The notes under the pieces: generated by a model | Databases searched by the model: none | Seen by the model: the letters and a program-made list of their open reading frames with translations, nothing else | What the model was told of the DNA's origin: nothing | Assembly (NCBI RefSeq): GCF_014640295.1 | Contig: NZ_BMGR01000011.1 | Coordinates: 145,052 to 209,051, forward strand | Length of the DNA stretch: 64,000 bases | From: Paenibacillus abyssi | GTDB lineage: Bacteria; Bacillota; Bacilli; Paenibacillales; Paenibacillaceae | Reading direction: 5' to 3' | Translations under genes and position numbers: made by a program | In this document: one piece after another, positions 38,498 through 46,087 of the stretch | Layout: each line of letters begins with the position of its first letter | How positions within the stretch are numbered: the stretch's first letter is position 1

Positions 38498-39280
38498 ATG
38501 GATCTGAATTTACAAGGAAAGACTGCTTTAATTACAGGAGCCAGCAAAGGGATCGGGTTTGAAACTGCTCTCCGATTAGTTATCGAAGGAGCTAATGTAG
38601 CAATCTGTGCAAGAAATGAAGATGATCTTACAGCAGCGGCTGGACGAATATTAGAACGGACAGGTAAACAGGTGCTTTGCATCAAGGCGGATGTCTCGAA
38701 GGAAGAGAACTGTGAACGAATCGTATTGCAGACGGTTGAAACTTACGGCGGGCTAGACATTCTAGTCAATAATGCCGGCACCTCCTCCGCTAAGCCTTTT
38801 GAACAAGTGGAGACTGAGACATGGCAGCACGATCTGGATCTCAAATTATTCGGTGCCATTCATTGTTCCCGTTATGCGGTTCCTTATATGCGTCAAGCCG
38901 GAGGCGGGGCGATCGTGAATGTTACGGCATCCGGTGCCAAAACCCCATCTGCTTCATCACTGCCCACCACAGTCAGCAGAGCTGCAGGGATGGCTCTCAC
39001 CAAAGCAATGAGTAAAGATCTGGGTCCCGATAATATTCGCGTAAATACAGTTTGCATCGGATTGATTCGGAGTGATCAGATCGAAAGAGGCTGGCAAGAA
39101 ACCTCGTCCGAACTTACATGGGAGCAATACTCAAGCAAGATGGGCAAGCAGATTCCCTTAGGCCGTATTGGGGACACGGATGAAGCAGCTAATGTCATCA
39201 CATTTCTCGTGTCCTCAGCGGCTTCTTATGTTACAGGAACCTCCATTAATATAGACGGGGGCGCATCTGGGGCTCTGTGA
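38498..39280 (+). CDS. SDR-family oxidoreductase with atypical active site
   Basis: The protein has 260 residues from the ATG at 38498 (AGTCAGGAGG upstream). The NAD(P) motif GASKGIGFETAL, ICARNEDDL and the NNAGTSSAKP loop are present. The usual YxxxK catalytic pair is replaced by the segment SSLPTTVSRAAGMALTKA, a variant known in one SDR subfamily. The substrate and even the enzyme activity are therefore uncertain. The end VTGTSINIDGGASG is typical. It may pair with the aldo/keto reductase downstream. Confidence 0.87.
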   Translation: MDLNLQGKTALITGASKGIGFETALRLVIEGANVAICARNEDDLTAAAGRILERTGKQVLCIKADVSKEENCERIVLQTVETYGGLDILVNNAGTSSAKPFEQVETETWQHDLDLKLFGAIHCSRYAVPYMRQAGGGAIVNVTASGAKTPSASSLPTTVSRAAGMALTKAMSKDLGPDNIRVNTVCIGLIRSDQIERGWQETSSELTWEQYSSKMGKQIPLGRIGDTDEAANVITFLVSSAASYVTGTSINIDGGASGAL

Positions 39281-39370
39281 ATGCTATAGGAGAACGAATA
39301 ATCTCATGGAGCATTACATGTTCAATATGGTGCATAGAGTATGGGCTGCGCTTAGGAAGGGTGAAGAACA

Positions 39371-40279
39371 TTGAACAAAAATCGTTTGGGATTATCTGAA
39401 CTATACATCAGTGAAATGGGATTAGGGTGTATGTCCTTAGGGACAGATGAATCAAAAGCGATCCCGATCATCCAAGAAGCTTTGGAGCAAGGTATCAATT
39501 TCTTGGACACAGCTGATTTGTATGATGCCGGTATAAATGAAGAGATTGTAGGTAAAGCCATTCACAATCGGCGTGCGGATGTCATTTTGGCTACAAAGGT
39601 CGGTAACCGCAGAGAGGCAGGAGTGGAAGGATGGTCATGGGATCCATCAAAGCAATACATTAAAACGGCGGTTAAGGAAAGCCTTAGAAGGCTGCAAACG
39701 GATTACATCGATTTGTATCAGCTGCACGGAGGCACTTTGGATGATCCAATAGACGAAACGATTGAGGCTTTTGAAGAGCTTAAAGAAGAAGGTTTGATTC
39801 GTTACTACGGGATCTCCTCGATTCGTCCCAATGTCATTCGGGAATATGTGAAGCGTTCGAATATTGTCAGTGTAATGAGCCAGTATAGTATTTTGGATAG
39901 ACGGCCTGAGGAGGAAATACTGCCGCTGCTGCAAGAGCATGGGATCAGTGTGATCGAACGAGGGCCATTAGCGAACGGTATCCTAACAGATAAAGGACGC
40001 ATGAAAGCTGAAAAAGGCTACTTGGAGTACAGTAGGGAAGAACTGCTGGCACTGCTTGATCAACTGCATAATCTGACTGGCAGCACCAGGGATATTGCTC
40101 ATTTCGCACTGCGCTACCCGCTGTATCATCCTGCAGTTGCTGCAGCTATTCCAGGAGCGAGTTCCTTGAATCAGCTCTTACATAACATTGCATCATTCGG
40201 TTCAGAGCGGCTCACGATGGATGAGTACGAAAAAATTCGGCAGATTAGCCGACCGAATCAATATACGCTGCACCGGTAA
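39371..40279 (+). CDS. Aldo/keto reductase
   Basis: The 302-residue protein begins at a TTG preceded by GGAAGGGTGAAG. The catalytic tetrad is visible: Asp46 and Tyr51 (DTADLYDAGINEE), Lys76 (LATKVG) and His119 (YQLHGG). The C-terminal IPGASSLNQLLHN block binds NADPH. It reduces aldehydes or ketones in the cytoplasm. It follows the SDR gene by 90 bases in the same direction and may be co-transcribed. Confidence 0.92.
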   Translation: MNKNRLGLSELYISEMGLGCMSLGTDESKAIPIIQEALEQGINFLDTADLYDAGINEEIVGKAIHNRRADVILATKVGNRREAGVEGWSWDPSKQYIKTAVKESLRRLQTDYIDLYQLHGGTLDDPIDETIEAFEELKEEGLIRYYGISSIRPNVIREYVKRSNIVSVMSQYSILDRRPEEEILPLLQEHGISVIERGPLANGILTDKGRMKAEKGYLEYSREELLALLDQLHNLTGSTRDIAHFALRYPLYHPAVAAAIPGASSLNQLLHNIASFGSERLTMDEYEKIRQISRPNQYTLHR

Positions 40280-40321
40280 CTAGAACCAGTGAAGATGATG
40301 CAATCGACAAACATTTTTATT

Positions 40322-40345
40322 TCCGCGCTCAGCGTGGATTTTTTT
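40322..40345 (+). terminator. Terminator of the aldo/keto reductase gene
   Basis: TCCGCGC-TCA-GCGTGGA (one G-U pair) is followed by TTTTTTT. Confidence 0.8.
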
Positions 40346-40385
40346 ATTTTGCTCACCTATCCGAACTGTATCTGTTACTTTCTTA

Positions 40386-40556
40386 ATGGAAATTGTTGAC
40401 AATAATCTAGATTCGGAGACGATAAAGTTATCACGTTATAATCTGGCTACAAACCAGACAGAAGAGGGGATACGTTCATTAGGTCTGGAGCAGCTTGGAG
40501 CTGATGCGGTTAACTCGGCGTTAATTGAAGGGAACCTGGCGTACATTTTGCAGTGA
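40386..40556 (+). CDS. Possible 56-residue ORF or gene remnant
   Basis: In the 399-base gap before 40679 an ATG opens a 56-codon frame starting MEIVDNNLDSETIKLSRYN and ending GNLAYILQ. The composition looks protein-like (QTEEGIRSLGLEQLGADAV), but there is no ribosome binding site and no promoter I trust. It could be the tail of a decayed gene. The bases from 40590 to 40640 are AT-rich with repeated TTAAATA and hold nothing else I can name. Confidence 0.3.
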   Translation: MEIVDNNLDSETIKLSRYNLATNQTEEGIRSLGLEQLGADAVNSALIEGNLAYILQ

Positions 40557-40678
40557 GATTTGAGGGTCCAGCATCGGAAAAGGAAGAACAGATGAATTAA
40601 TTAATAATATTAAATATTAATAACATTAAATAAAATCTCTGTGTATCGTCGTTATAATGAACAGGCGAGGTAATAAAC

Positions 40679-41149
40679 ATGCATGAATCAGTGTTATTAT
40701 ATAAAAAGATTGAAACGTTAAGAAAACTCGAAACAATCGGTTATCAGATCGCATTTTACGTGCTGCAGGATGAGAATCTGGCCATCGCGGCAACCAAGAA
40801 AACGTTACTCGTACTGTTCGAGGAGAATAGCTTTTTCCACAAGCCGCTCCTGGATCAGAAAGAAATCATGAAAAAAGTAATCATAGAAATTCGTTTGCGG
40901 CTAAACAAAAAATGTTATAACTCGGAGCAGACGCCGCGGGTCTGCTCCTTTGTCTATTATAAGTTAGTATTGAGATCTGCAGTCAGCATTTCCTTAAACC
41001 GATTTGCAATAAGCGTTAAAGAACCTACTCTCCTTGTTGCGATTCCAACGGAACGTGTAGGAATCGGCTCTCTTGTCTGCAATGCAAAGAGCTTTCCTTG
41101 TTCGAGCAAATCTTGTACAAAAGAGTGGGTTACAAAAGCCGCCCCATAG
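40679..41149 (+). CDS. Small helical protein with probable frameshifted end
   Basis: The protein begins MHESVLLYKKIETLRKLET and is helical to about residue 80. GAGGTAATAAAC precedes the ATG, and TATAAT occurs about 20 bases before that. In the given sequence the frame continues through a hairpin terminator (40924-40950) and 190 bases into the convergent LysR gene, to 41149. If the AAAAAA run near 40912 were two bases shorter (or one longer), a TAA would end the protein just before the hairpin. A frameshift or sequence error is therefore likely, and the true product is about 80 residues. No family is recognised. Confidence 0.55.
   Translation: MHESVLLYKKIETLRKLETIGYQIAFYVLQDENLAIAATKKTLLVLFEENSFFHKPLLDQKEIMKKVIIEIRLRLNKKCYNSEQTPRVCSFVYYKLVLRSAVSISLNRFAISVKEPTLLVAIPTERVGIGSLVCNAKSFPCSSKSCTKEWVTKAAP
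40924..40950. terminator. Hairpin terminator between convergent genes
   Basis: GGAGCAGAC-GCCGCGG-GTCTGCTCC lies just beyond the LysR stop codon on the minus strand and within the extended small ORF on the plus strand. Confidence 0.75.
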
Positions 41150-41853
41150 CCTCGCTGAGCAAACTCCGTTAACATGTCTAGGCTGCTTAGTTCGATATCC
41201 ACTTCCGAATGCAAGCCCTGGGAGGATAACCATTGTTCAACGAACGCTCTCGTGCTGCTCTCTTGAGACAACAGCAGGAGCGGTATCTTTATCATGTCTT
41301 CAGTAGAGATTGATTGCTTTGTTAACGAACGATAAGCTTGACCGACGACAAAACAATCTTGAATCGCAAGCAGGTGATCAACATTGAGGTCGTCATCAAG
41401 CAGCGGAAGATGAACAAGTCCAAGATCAATCCGGCCTTCTTTTAATCGGTTTCTAATGTCAGAGGTTTTTCCTTGGGTAAGACGGATCCGGACATCCGGG
41501 TGTTCCGCATGGAATTGATCCAAGACCGGCAATAAGAGATGTTTAATAACCGGCCCGTTTGCTCCGATTCGCAGCTCCCCGGCTGTCAGTTCCCTTAATG
41601 AACGAATTTTGTTCTCGCCCGCATCAATGAAGGAGAAGGATTTCTCCACATATTCAAGCAGCGCCGAACCCTCGGTCGTCAAGGCAACTCCTTTGGACAT
41701 CCGGTCAAACAGCTTCACCCCAAGTTCCGCTTCTAACTGTTTGATGGCATAGCTTACTGAAGGCTGTGTAATATGAAGCTCATGCGCAGCTTTCGTTAGA
41801 TTTCCTAATTTAGCGGTATGAAGAAATATACGATACCATTCCATATTCATCAT
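40957..41853 (-). CDS. LysR-family transcriptional regulator
   Basis: The 298-residue protein has an N-terminal helix-turn-helix (about residues 1-65: GNLTKAAHELHITQPSVSYAIKQLEAELG region) and an effector-binding domain (about 90-295). AGAGGATCTATATC precedes the ATG. It diverges from the chorismate synthase gene by about 119 bases, the usual arrangement of a LysR regulator and its target. It is expected to control aroC here and itself, with an unknown ligand, perhaps an aromatic-pathway compound. Confidence 0.9.
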   Translation of the reverse strand: MMNMEWYRIFLHTAKLGNLTKAAHELHITQPSVSYAIKQLEAELGVKLFDRMSKGVALTTEGSALLEYVEKSFSFIDAGENKIRSLRELTAGELRIGANGPVIKHLLLPVLDQFHAEHPDVRIRLTQGKTSDIRNRLKEGRIDLGLVHLPLLDDDLNVDHLLAIQDCFVVGQAYRSLTKQSISTEDMIKIPLLLLSQESSTRAFVEQWLSSQGLHSEVDIELSSLDMLTEFAQRGYGAAFVTHSFVQDLLEQGKLFALQTREPIPTRSVGIATRRVGSLTLIANRFKEMLTADLNTNL

Positions 41854-41910
41854 AATGATATAGATCCTCTCTATGGAAGTCTGCTATTATTCTGATTTCA
41901 TTTATCGCAC

Positions 41911-41930
41911 TTTCAAAATTATAATTGAAA
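41911..41930. promoter_or_regulatory. Candidate LysR operator between the regulator and aroC
   Basis: TTTCAA-N8-TTGAAA is a T-N-A type dyad located between the divergent genes, about 60 bases upstream of the LysR start. It fits LysR-type binding sites by position and form only. Confidence 0.4.
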
Positions 41931-41972
41931 TACAGTGTATACGCAAAACAACTTAACAGGAGGGCATCAATT

Positions 41973-43028
41973 ATGGCAGGAAATTCTTTTGGGGACGTAT
42001 TTAAAATAACCACTTTTGGGGAATCGCATGGTGAGGCAGTGGGTGTCATTGTGGATGGGGTTACTCCAGGGATTGACATTGACGAGCAGTATATTCAAGT
42101 ACAGATGGACCGGAGAAAACCCGGACAATCATCCGTAACCTCTCCCAGGAAAGAGTATGATGTCATCCAGATTTTATCCGGTATATTTGAAGGAAGGACA
42201 ACCGGAACGCCGCTGTTCATTATGCTGCACAACAAAGACATGAGACCCGAAGCGTATGATGACATTAAATCTGCATTCAGGCCAGGACATGCTGACTTTA
42301 CGTACTTACAGAAATACGGCATTCGCGATCATCGAGGCAGCGGCAGGGCCTCAGGAAGAGAAACGGCAGGCAGAGTGGCAGCTGGGGCAGTCGCACGAAA
42401 ATTGCTGGACAATAGAGGCGTTAGTGTGGTCGCCTATACAACCGAGATTGGCGGCATCAAGTGCACAACATTGGATGAATCCACAATTGAGAAAAATGCC
42501 GTACGGGCCTGCGATCCGAATGCGGCCGCTGCGATGATTGAGAAAATAGAGCATTTGGCATCCATTGGCGATAGCGTCGGGGGCATCGTGGAGTGCAGAA
42601 TAAGAGGGGTAAGTCCAGGTCTTGGAGAGCCTGTATTTGATAAGCTGGATGCTGAGTTGGCTAAGGCAATGCTATCCATTGGGGCGATAAAAGGAATTGA
42701 GTTTGGTGCAGGCTTTGCCGCCTCCGAAATGCTGGGTAGTGAGCATAATGATCAGATGGGGAATCATGGGTTTTTGAGCAATCATGCAGGAGGCATTGTG
42801 GGAGGGATTAGCACGGGAGAAGAGATTGTATTTAGAGTCGTTGTAAAACCTACCTCCTCGATTTCCGTTCCCCAAAAAACGATGGATACAACAGGAAATG
42901 AACGAGTTATCGTGACTAAGGGCCGACATGATCCGTGTATTTGCCCGAGAATTGTGCCCGTCGTGGAAGCCATGGCCTGTATTGTCTTAGAGGATCAATA
43001 TAAACGTCAAGCAGCTATGCATGGATAG
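41973..43028 (+). CDS. aroC: Chorismate synthase
   Basis: The protein has 351 residues from the ATG at 41973 (AACAGGAGGGC upstream; a longer frame lies in the regulatory region). Signatures are FGESHGEAVGVIVDG, RPGHADFTY, RGSGRASGRET and the FMN-site end RHDPCICPRIVPVVEAM. It converts EPSP to chorismate, the last common step to aromatic amino acids and folate. Its sequence is closer to the E. coli-type than to the Bacillus AroF type. It is separate from any aro or trp genes and linked to a LysR regulator, so it may be an extra, regulated copy. Confidence 0.92.
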   Translation: MAGNSFGDVFKITTFGESHGEAVGVIVDGVTPGIDIDEQYIQVQMDRRKPGQSSVTSPRKEYDVIQILSGIFEGRTTGTPLFIMLHNKDMRPEAYDDIKSAFRPGHADFTYLQKYGIRDHRGSGRASGRETAGRVAAGAVARKLLDNRGVSVVAYTTEIGGIKCTTLDESTIEKNAVRACDPNAAAAMIEKIEHLASIGDSVGGIVECRIRGVSPGLGEPVFDKLDAELAKAMLSIGAIKGIEFGAGFAASEMLGSEHNDQMGNHGFLSNHAGGIVGGISTGEEIVFRVVVKPTSSISVPQKTMDTTGNERVIVTKGRHDPCICPRIVPVVEAMACIVLEDQYKRQAAMHG

Positions 43029-43067
43029 TTATTCAAAAAAGGATATCACAATTTGCTTATTGAATAC

Positions 43068-43082
43068 TTATAATTATTATCA
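43068..43082. promoter_or_regulatory. Fur/PerR-type box
   Basis: TTATAATTATTATCA is a 7-1-7 inverted repeat differing by one base from the B. subtilis PerR consensus TTATAATNATTATAA and by one base from the Fur consensus TGATAATNATTATCA. It lies 44 bases upstream of the hydroxyacid dehydrogenase start, so an iron- or peroxide-dependent repressor may control that gene. Confidence 0.5.
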
Positions 43083-43126
43083 AAATGATTTTATTGACTT
43101 AATAAGAACAAGGAGATCCGGATCTG

Positions 43127-44089
43127 ATGACTTATAAATGTGCGGTACTCGACGATTATCAGAATGTTGCTCTTTCCATGGCTGATTGGTCTACAGTGAC
43201 CGATCGGGTGGATGTGACCGTGTTTAACAGACATTTCGAGACGGAGGAAGAAGCAGCCTCGGCCGTCGGTGATTGCGACATCATCGTTATCATGCGTGAG
43301 CGAACGCCATTCCCCGCGTCTATGTTTGCTCGTCTGCCGAAGCTTAAGCTTTTAATCACAACCGGGATGCGAAATGCTTCCATCGATTTGGCCGCGGCAG
43401 CCAGATATGGTGTCGTCGTCTGCGGTACGGAAGGCGCCGGAGAAGGGACTGCGGAATTGACATGGGCCCTTATTCTCGGGTTGGCAAGGAATCTGACAGC
43501 TGAAAATGCCGCACTGCGCACGGGCGGACCTTGGCAAAGCAGTATCGGAGTAGATCTGTACGGTAAAAAGCTGGGATTGCTGGGCTTGGGACGAATCGGA
43601 AGTCGGATCGCCCGGATCGGGCAAGCCTTCGATATGGAAGTGATGGCATGGAGTCAGAATTTGAAGGAAGACAGAGCATGCTCACTGGGGGTGCGGCTTG
43701 CAGCATCAAAAGAAGAACTGCTGGCTGAAAGTGACTTCGTCTCGGTCCACCTGGTACTAAGCGATCGAACGCGCGGCCTCCTCGGAGAAGCGGAATTGGC
43801 TCTCATGAAGCCAACCGCCTTTTTGATCAATACCTCGCGCGCTCCCATCGTAGACCAATCGGCATTGCTTGAAGCGCTCCGCAGCGGCCGGATCGCGGGA
43901 GCAGGTCTCGACGTATTCGAACGCGAACCTTTGCCCGAGCAGGACAGCTTTCGCACGCTGCCGAGCGTACTCGCCACACCGCACATCGGCTATGTGACGG
44001 AGGCGAGCTATCGGGCTTTTTACCGGGGCATCGTGGAAGACATTGCAGCTTTCCTTGGCGGTTCTCCCATCCGGGAATTGAAAAACTAG
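43127..44089 (+). CDS. D-2-hydroxyacid dehydrogenase
   Basis: The 320-residue enzyme shows the NAD-binding motif GLLGLGRIGSRIA and the catalytic residues Arg238 (NTSRAPIVDQ), Glu267 (DVFEREPL) and His286 (TPHIGYVT). Proteins of this group reduce 2-keto acids or oxidise 3-phosphoglycerate or related compounds. The protein lacks an ACT domain, so it is not a classical serine-pathway SerA. AACAAGGAGATCC precedes the ATG. A Fur/PerR-like box lies upstream. Confidence 0.88.
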   Translation: MTYKCAVLDDYQNVALSMADWSTVTDRVDVTVFNRHFETEEEAASAVGDCDIIVIMRERTPFPASMFARLPKLKLLITTGMRNASIDLAAAARYGVVVCGTEGAGEGTAELTWALILGLARNLTAENAALRTGGPWQSSIGVDLYGKKLGLLGLGRIGSRIARIGQAFDMEVMAWSQNLKEDRACSLGVRLAASKEELLAESDFVSVHLVLSDRTRGLLGEAELALMKPTAFLINTSRAPIVDQSALLEALRSGRIAGAGLDVFEREPLPEQDSFRTLPSVLATPHIGYVTEASYRAFYRGIVEDIAAFLGGSPIRELKN

Positions 44090-44122
44090 ACCATGTCTTT
44101 TTCGTTACAGTAGGGGGTCAGA

Positions 44123-44221
44123 GTGCATTTGACGTGGAACATTCATTTTGTAGATCCCAGCCTTGACCGTATCAAGATGGACGCTGATTTCACCAGTGAA
44201 GTTGTTGAAAAAAACACATAG
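44123..44221 (+). other. Short open frame of unclear status
   Basis: A GTG preceded by TAGGGGGTCA opens 32 codons beginning VHLTWNIHFVDPSLDRIKM. It may be a small gene or a fragment of a lost one. I do not recognise it. Confidence 0.25.
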
Positions 44222-44243
44222 ATAATTAGCCGTACGCCTGGGC

Positions 44244-44274
44244 AGAGGTAAGGGGATTTCCCCTTGCCTCTTTA
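44244..44274 (+). terminator. Hairpin terminator
   Basis: The stem AGAGGTAAGGGG / CCCCTTGCCTCT with a four-base loop is followed by TTT. It ends the preceding transcription unit. Confidence 0.75.
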
Positions 44275-44280
44275 TGTTTT

Positions 44281-44464
44281 TACTGATTGGATTAAACCTG
44301 GTACCGTTATATTAGAAGCCGGTTACAATGAGGGCAATATTGGGGAGGTCGATTTTGAAGCTTGCTGCATTAATGCTTCCTCTATTACACCGGTGCCAGC
44401 AGGGGTATGTCCAGTGACCATTGCTACATTGCTAAAACATACGGTTGAAGCAGCTGAAAAATAG
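44281..44464 (+). pseudogene. folD relic (C-terminal fragment)
   Basis: The frame reads WIKPGTVILEAGYNEGNIG then EVDFEA...ASSITPVPAGVCPVTIATLLKHTVEAAEK. This is the end of methylenetetrahydrofolate dehydrogenase/cyclohydrolase (FolD), where GDVDFEA, ITPVPGGVGP and TLLKNT are expected. A cysteine replaces a glycine in the GVGP loop. The N-terminal 70 percent is missing, so the fragment is nonfunctional. Confidence 0.82.
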
Positions 44465-44543
44465 GTCTAATCGTTAATTCCAAGCGGATAAGCCCGTAAC
44501 AGAACGCACATCTTATTTAGTATCACTAAAGGAGGTGTGCATT

Positions 44544-46058
44544 ATGAAGTGGATTCTTGGGCTCTACATACTGAATACAATCTTCATGCTGATCGTAGCG
44601 CTTCGTGAGGTGCGGCGTCCGGCAAAGGCTTTAAATTGGCTGGCCATAGGGATCATTTTTCCTATTATTGGTTTCGGATTATATCTCATAACTTCGAATC
44701 CCGTGCGCATTCGTCAAGAAAGGCTGGCTTCTCCGAAAAATGATTCAGATACGCTGCCTGATTCATTCAGCCGTTCAGCATCGGTTATTGCTCAATCTTT
44801 ACGGCATTTGACCGTGCAGGGGCTTCGGATCGGAAATGTCCAAATGCTTACGAACGGAATTGAAACTTACAAGAAACTTATTGTATCCTTAGAGAACGCA
44901 CAAAAAACAATTGATCTTGAATACTACATATACAGAGATGACCAAATTGGAAGGCGCATTACAGATTTGCTGATTGAACGGGCCGATGCCGGTGTACGAA
45001 TCCGCTTTTTGAGAGACGGTTGGGGCAGCCGAAAATTTCCTCGATCACAAATTACCCGGATGACTGATGCCGGAATTGAATGCCGAACGATATTTCCGTT
45101 GCGCTTCCCATGGATTCTGTCCACTTTAACTTACCGTGATCATTGTAAGATCGTTGTGGTTGACGGAACGGAGGCTTTTACAGGCGGTATTAATGTCGGG
45201 GATGAGTATACCGGATTGTCGGACATAGGTTTTTGGCGCGATACCCATATGCGAATTGCAGGTGAAGCCGCAATCGATTTGCAGGCTGTTTTCGATATCC
45301 ATTGGAAAATGTCTTCACCCGAGAGGGCGAAGACAAGGGTACGCAGGAGCACAATAAGTGAAGATACACGAAAATCACTACAGGATACAAGGCATATGTC
45401 ACAAAACAGCGCAGTTACTCTACCCGGATTATCGACAGAATGGGGAGAGGAGCTCGGCACAAAAGATTACAATGACGTTAACAGCGCGCCGAATACAAAG
45501 ACGCTGCACAAAGCGTACATTCAGACGTTCGAAGGTAATCCAGGCATTCCTACTCAAGTTATCCGGGAGACCTACTTCATTTGCCTGACACAAGCGAACC
45601 GGACCATTGACATAACAACCCCTTACTTTGTCCCGGATGCAGATATCATCATGGCAATAAAGACAGCTGTGGCACGCGGTGTGATCGTAAGATTGCTCGT
45701 TCCTCGCCATGTAATTCCCAAAATCGTCGGCCCTGCAAGCCGCACCTATTACGGAGAATTGCTGGAAGCCGGGGTTCATATCTACATGTACGACAAAGGT
45801 ATGCTGCATGCGAAAATAATGGTTATCGATTCGGAAATTTCCGAGGTGGGTTCCGCAAACTACGATATAAGAAGTTACCGCCTGAATTACGAGGTGTGCC
45901 AACTCTTGTACAGTGCAGGCGTGGCGCAGGAACTCACAGTGCAGTTCGAGCGTGATCTCACTCATTCCACACCTTTACGCATGGAAGAATTACTGCAACG
46001 CTCCCGTTCACAGCGCATACTCGAGCAAGCAGCACGCCTATTTTCTCCATTATTGTAG
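44544..46058 (+). CDS. cls: Cardiolipin synthase
   Basis: The protein has 504 residues from the ATG at 44544 (AAAGGAGGTGTGC upstream; a GTG nine bases earlier overlaps that site). Two N-terminal membrane helices (about residues 1-55) precede two phospholipase-D domains with HKD-type motifs HCKIVVVDGTEAFTGG and HAKIMVIDSEISEVGSAN. It condenses phosphatidylglycerols to cardiolipin in the membrane. It lies just before the helicase gene, 29 bases apart. Confidence 0.95.
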   Translation: MKWILGLYILNTIFMLIVALREVRRPAKALNWLAIGIIFPIIGFGLYLITSNPVRIRQERLASPKNDSDTLPDSFSRSASVIAQSLRHLTVQGLRIGNVQMLTNGIETYKKLIVSLENAQKTIDLEYYIYRDDQIGRRITDLLIERADAGVRIRFLRDGWGSRKFPRSQITRMTDAGIECRTIFPLRFPWILSTLTYRDHCKIVVVDGTEAFTGGINVGDEYTGLSDIGFWRDTHMRIAGEAAIDLQAVFDIHWKMSSPERAKTRVRRSTISEDTRKSLQDTRHMSQNSAVTLPGLSTEWGEELGTKDYNDVNSAPNTKTLHKAYIQTFEGNPGIPTQVIRETYFICLTQANRTIDITTPYFVPDADIIMAIKTAVARGVIVRLLVPRHVIPKIVGPASRTYYGELLEAGVHIYMYDKGMLHAKIMVIDSEISEVGSANYDIRSYRLNYEVCQLLYSAGVAQELTVQFERDLTHSTPLRMEELLQRSRSQRILEQAARLFSPLL

Positions 46059-46087
46059 GCCGTTAAGGTAAAGGAAGGGAGGAAGTA

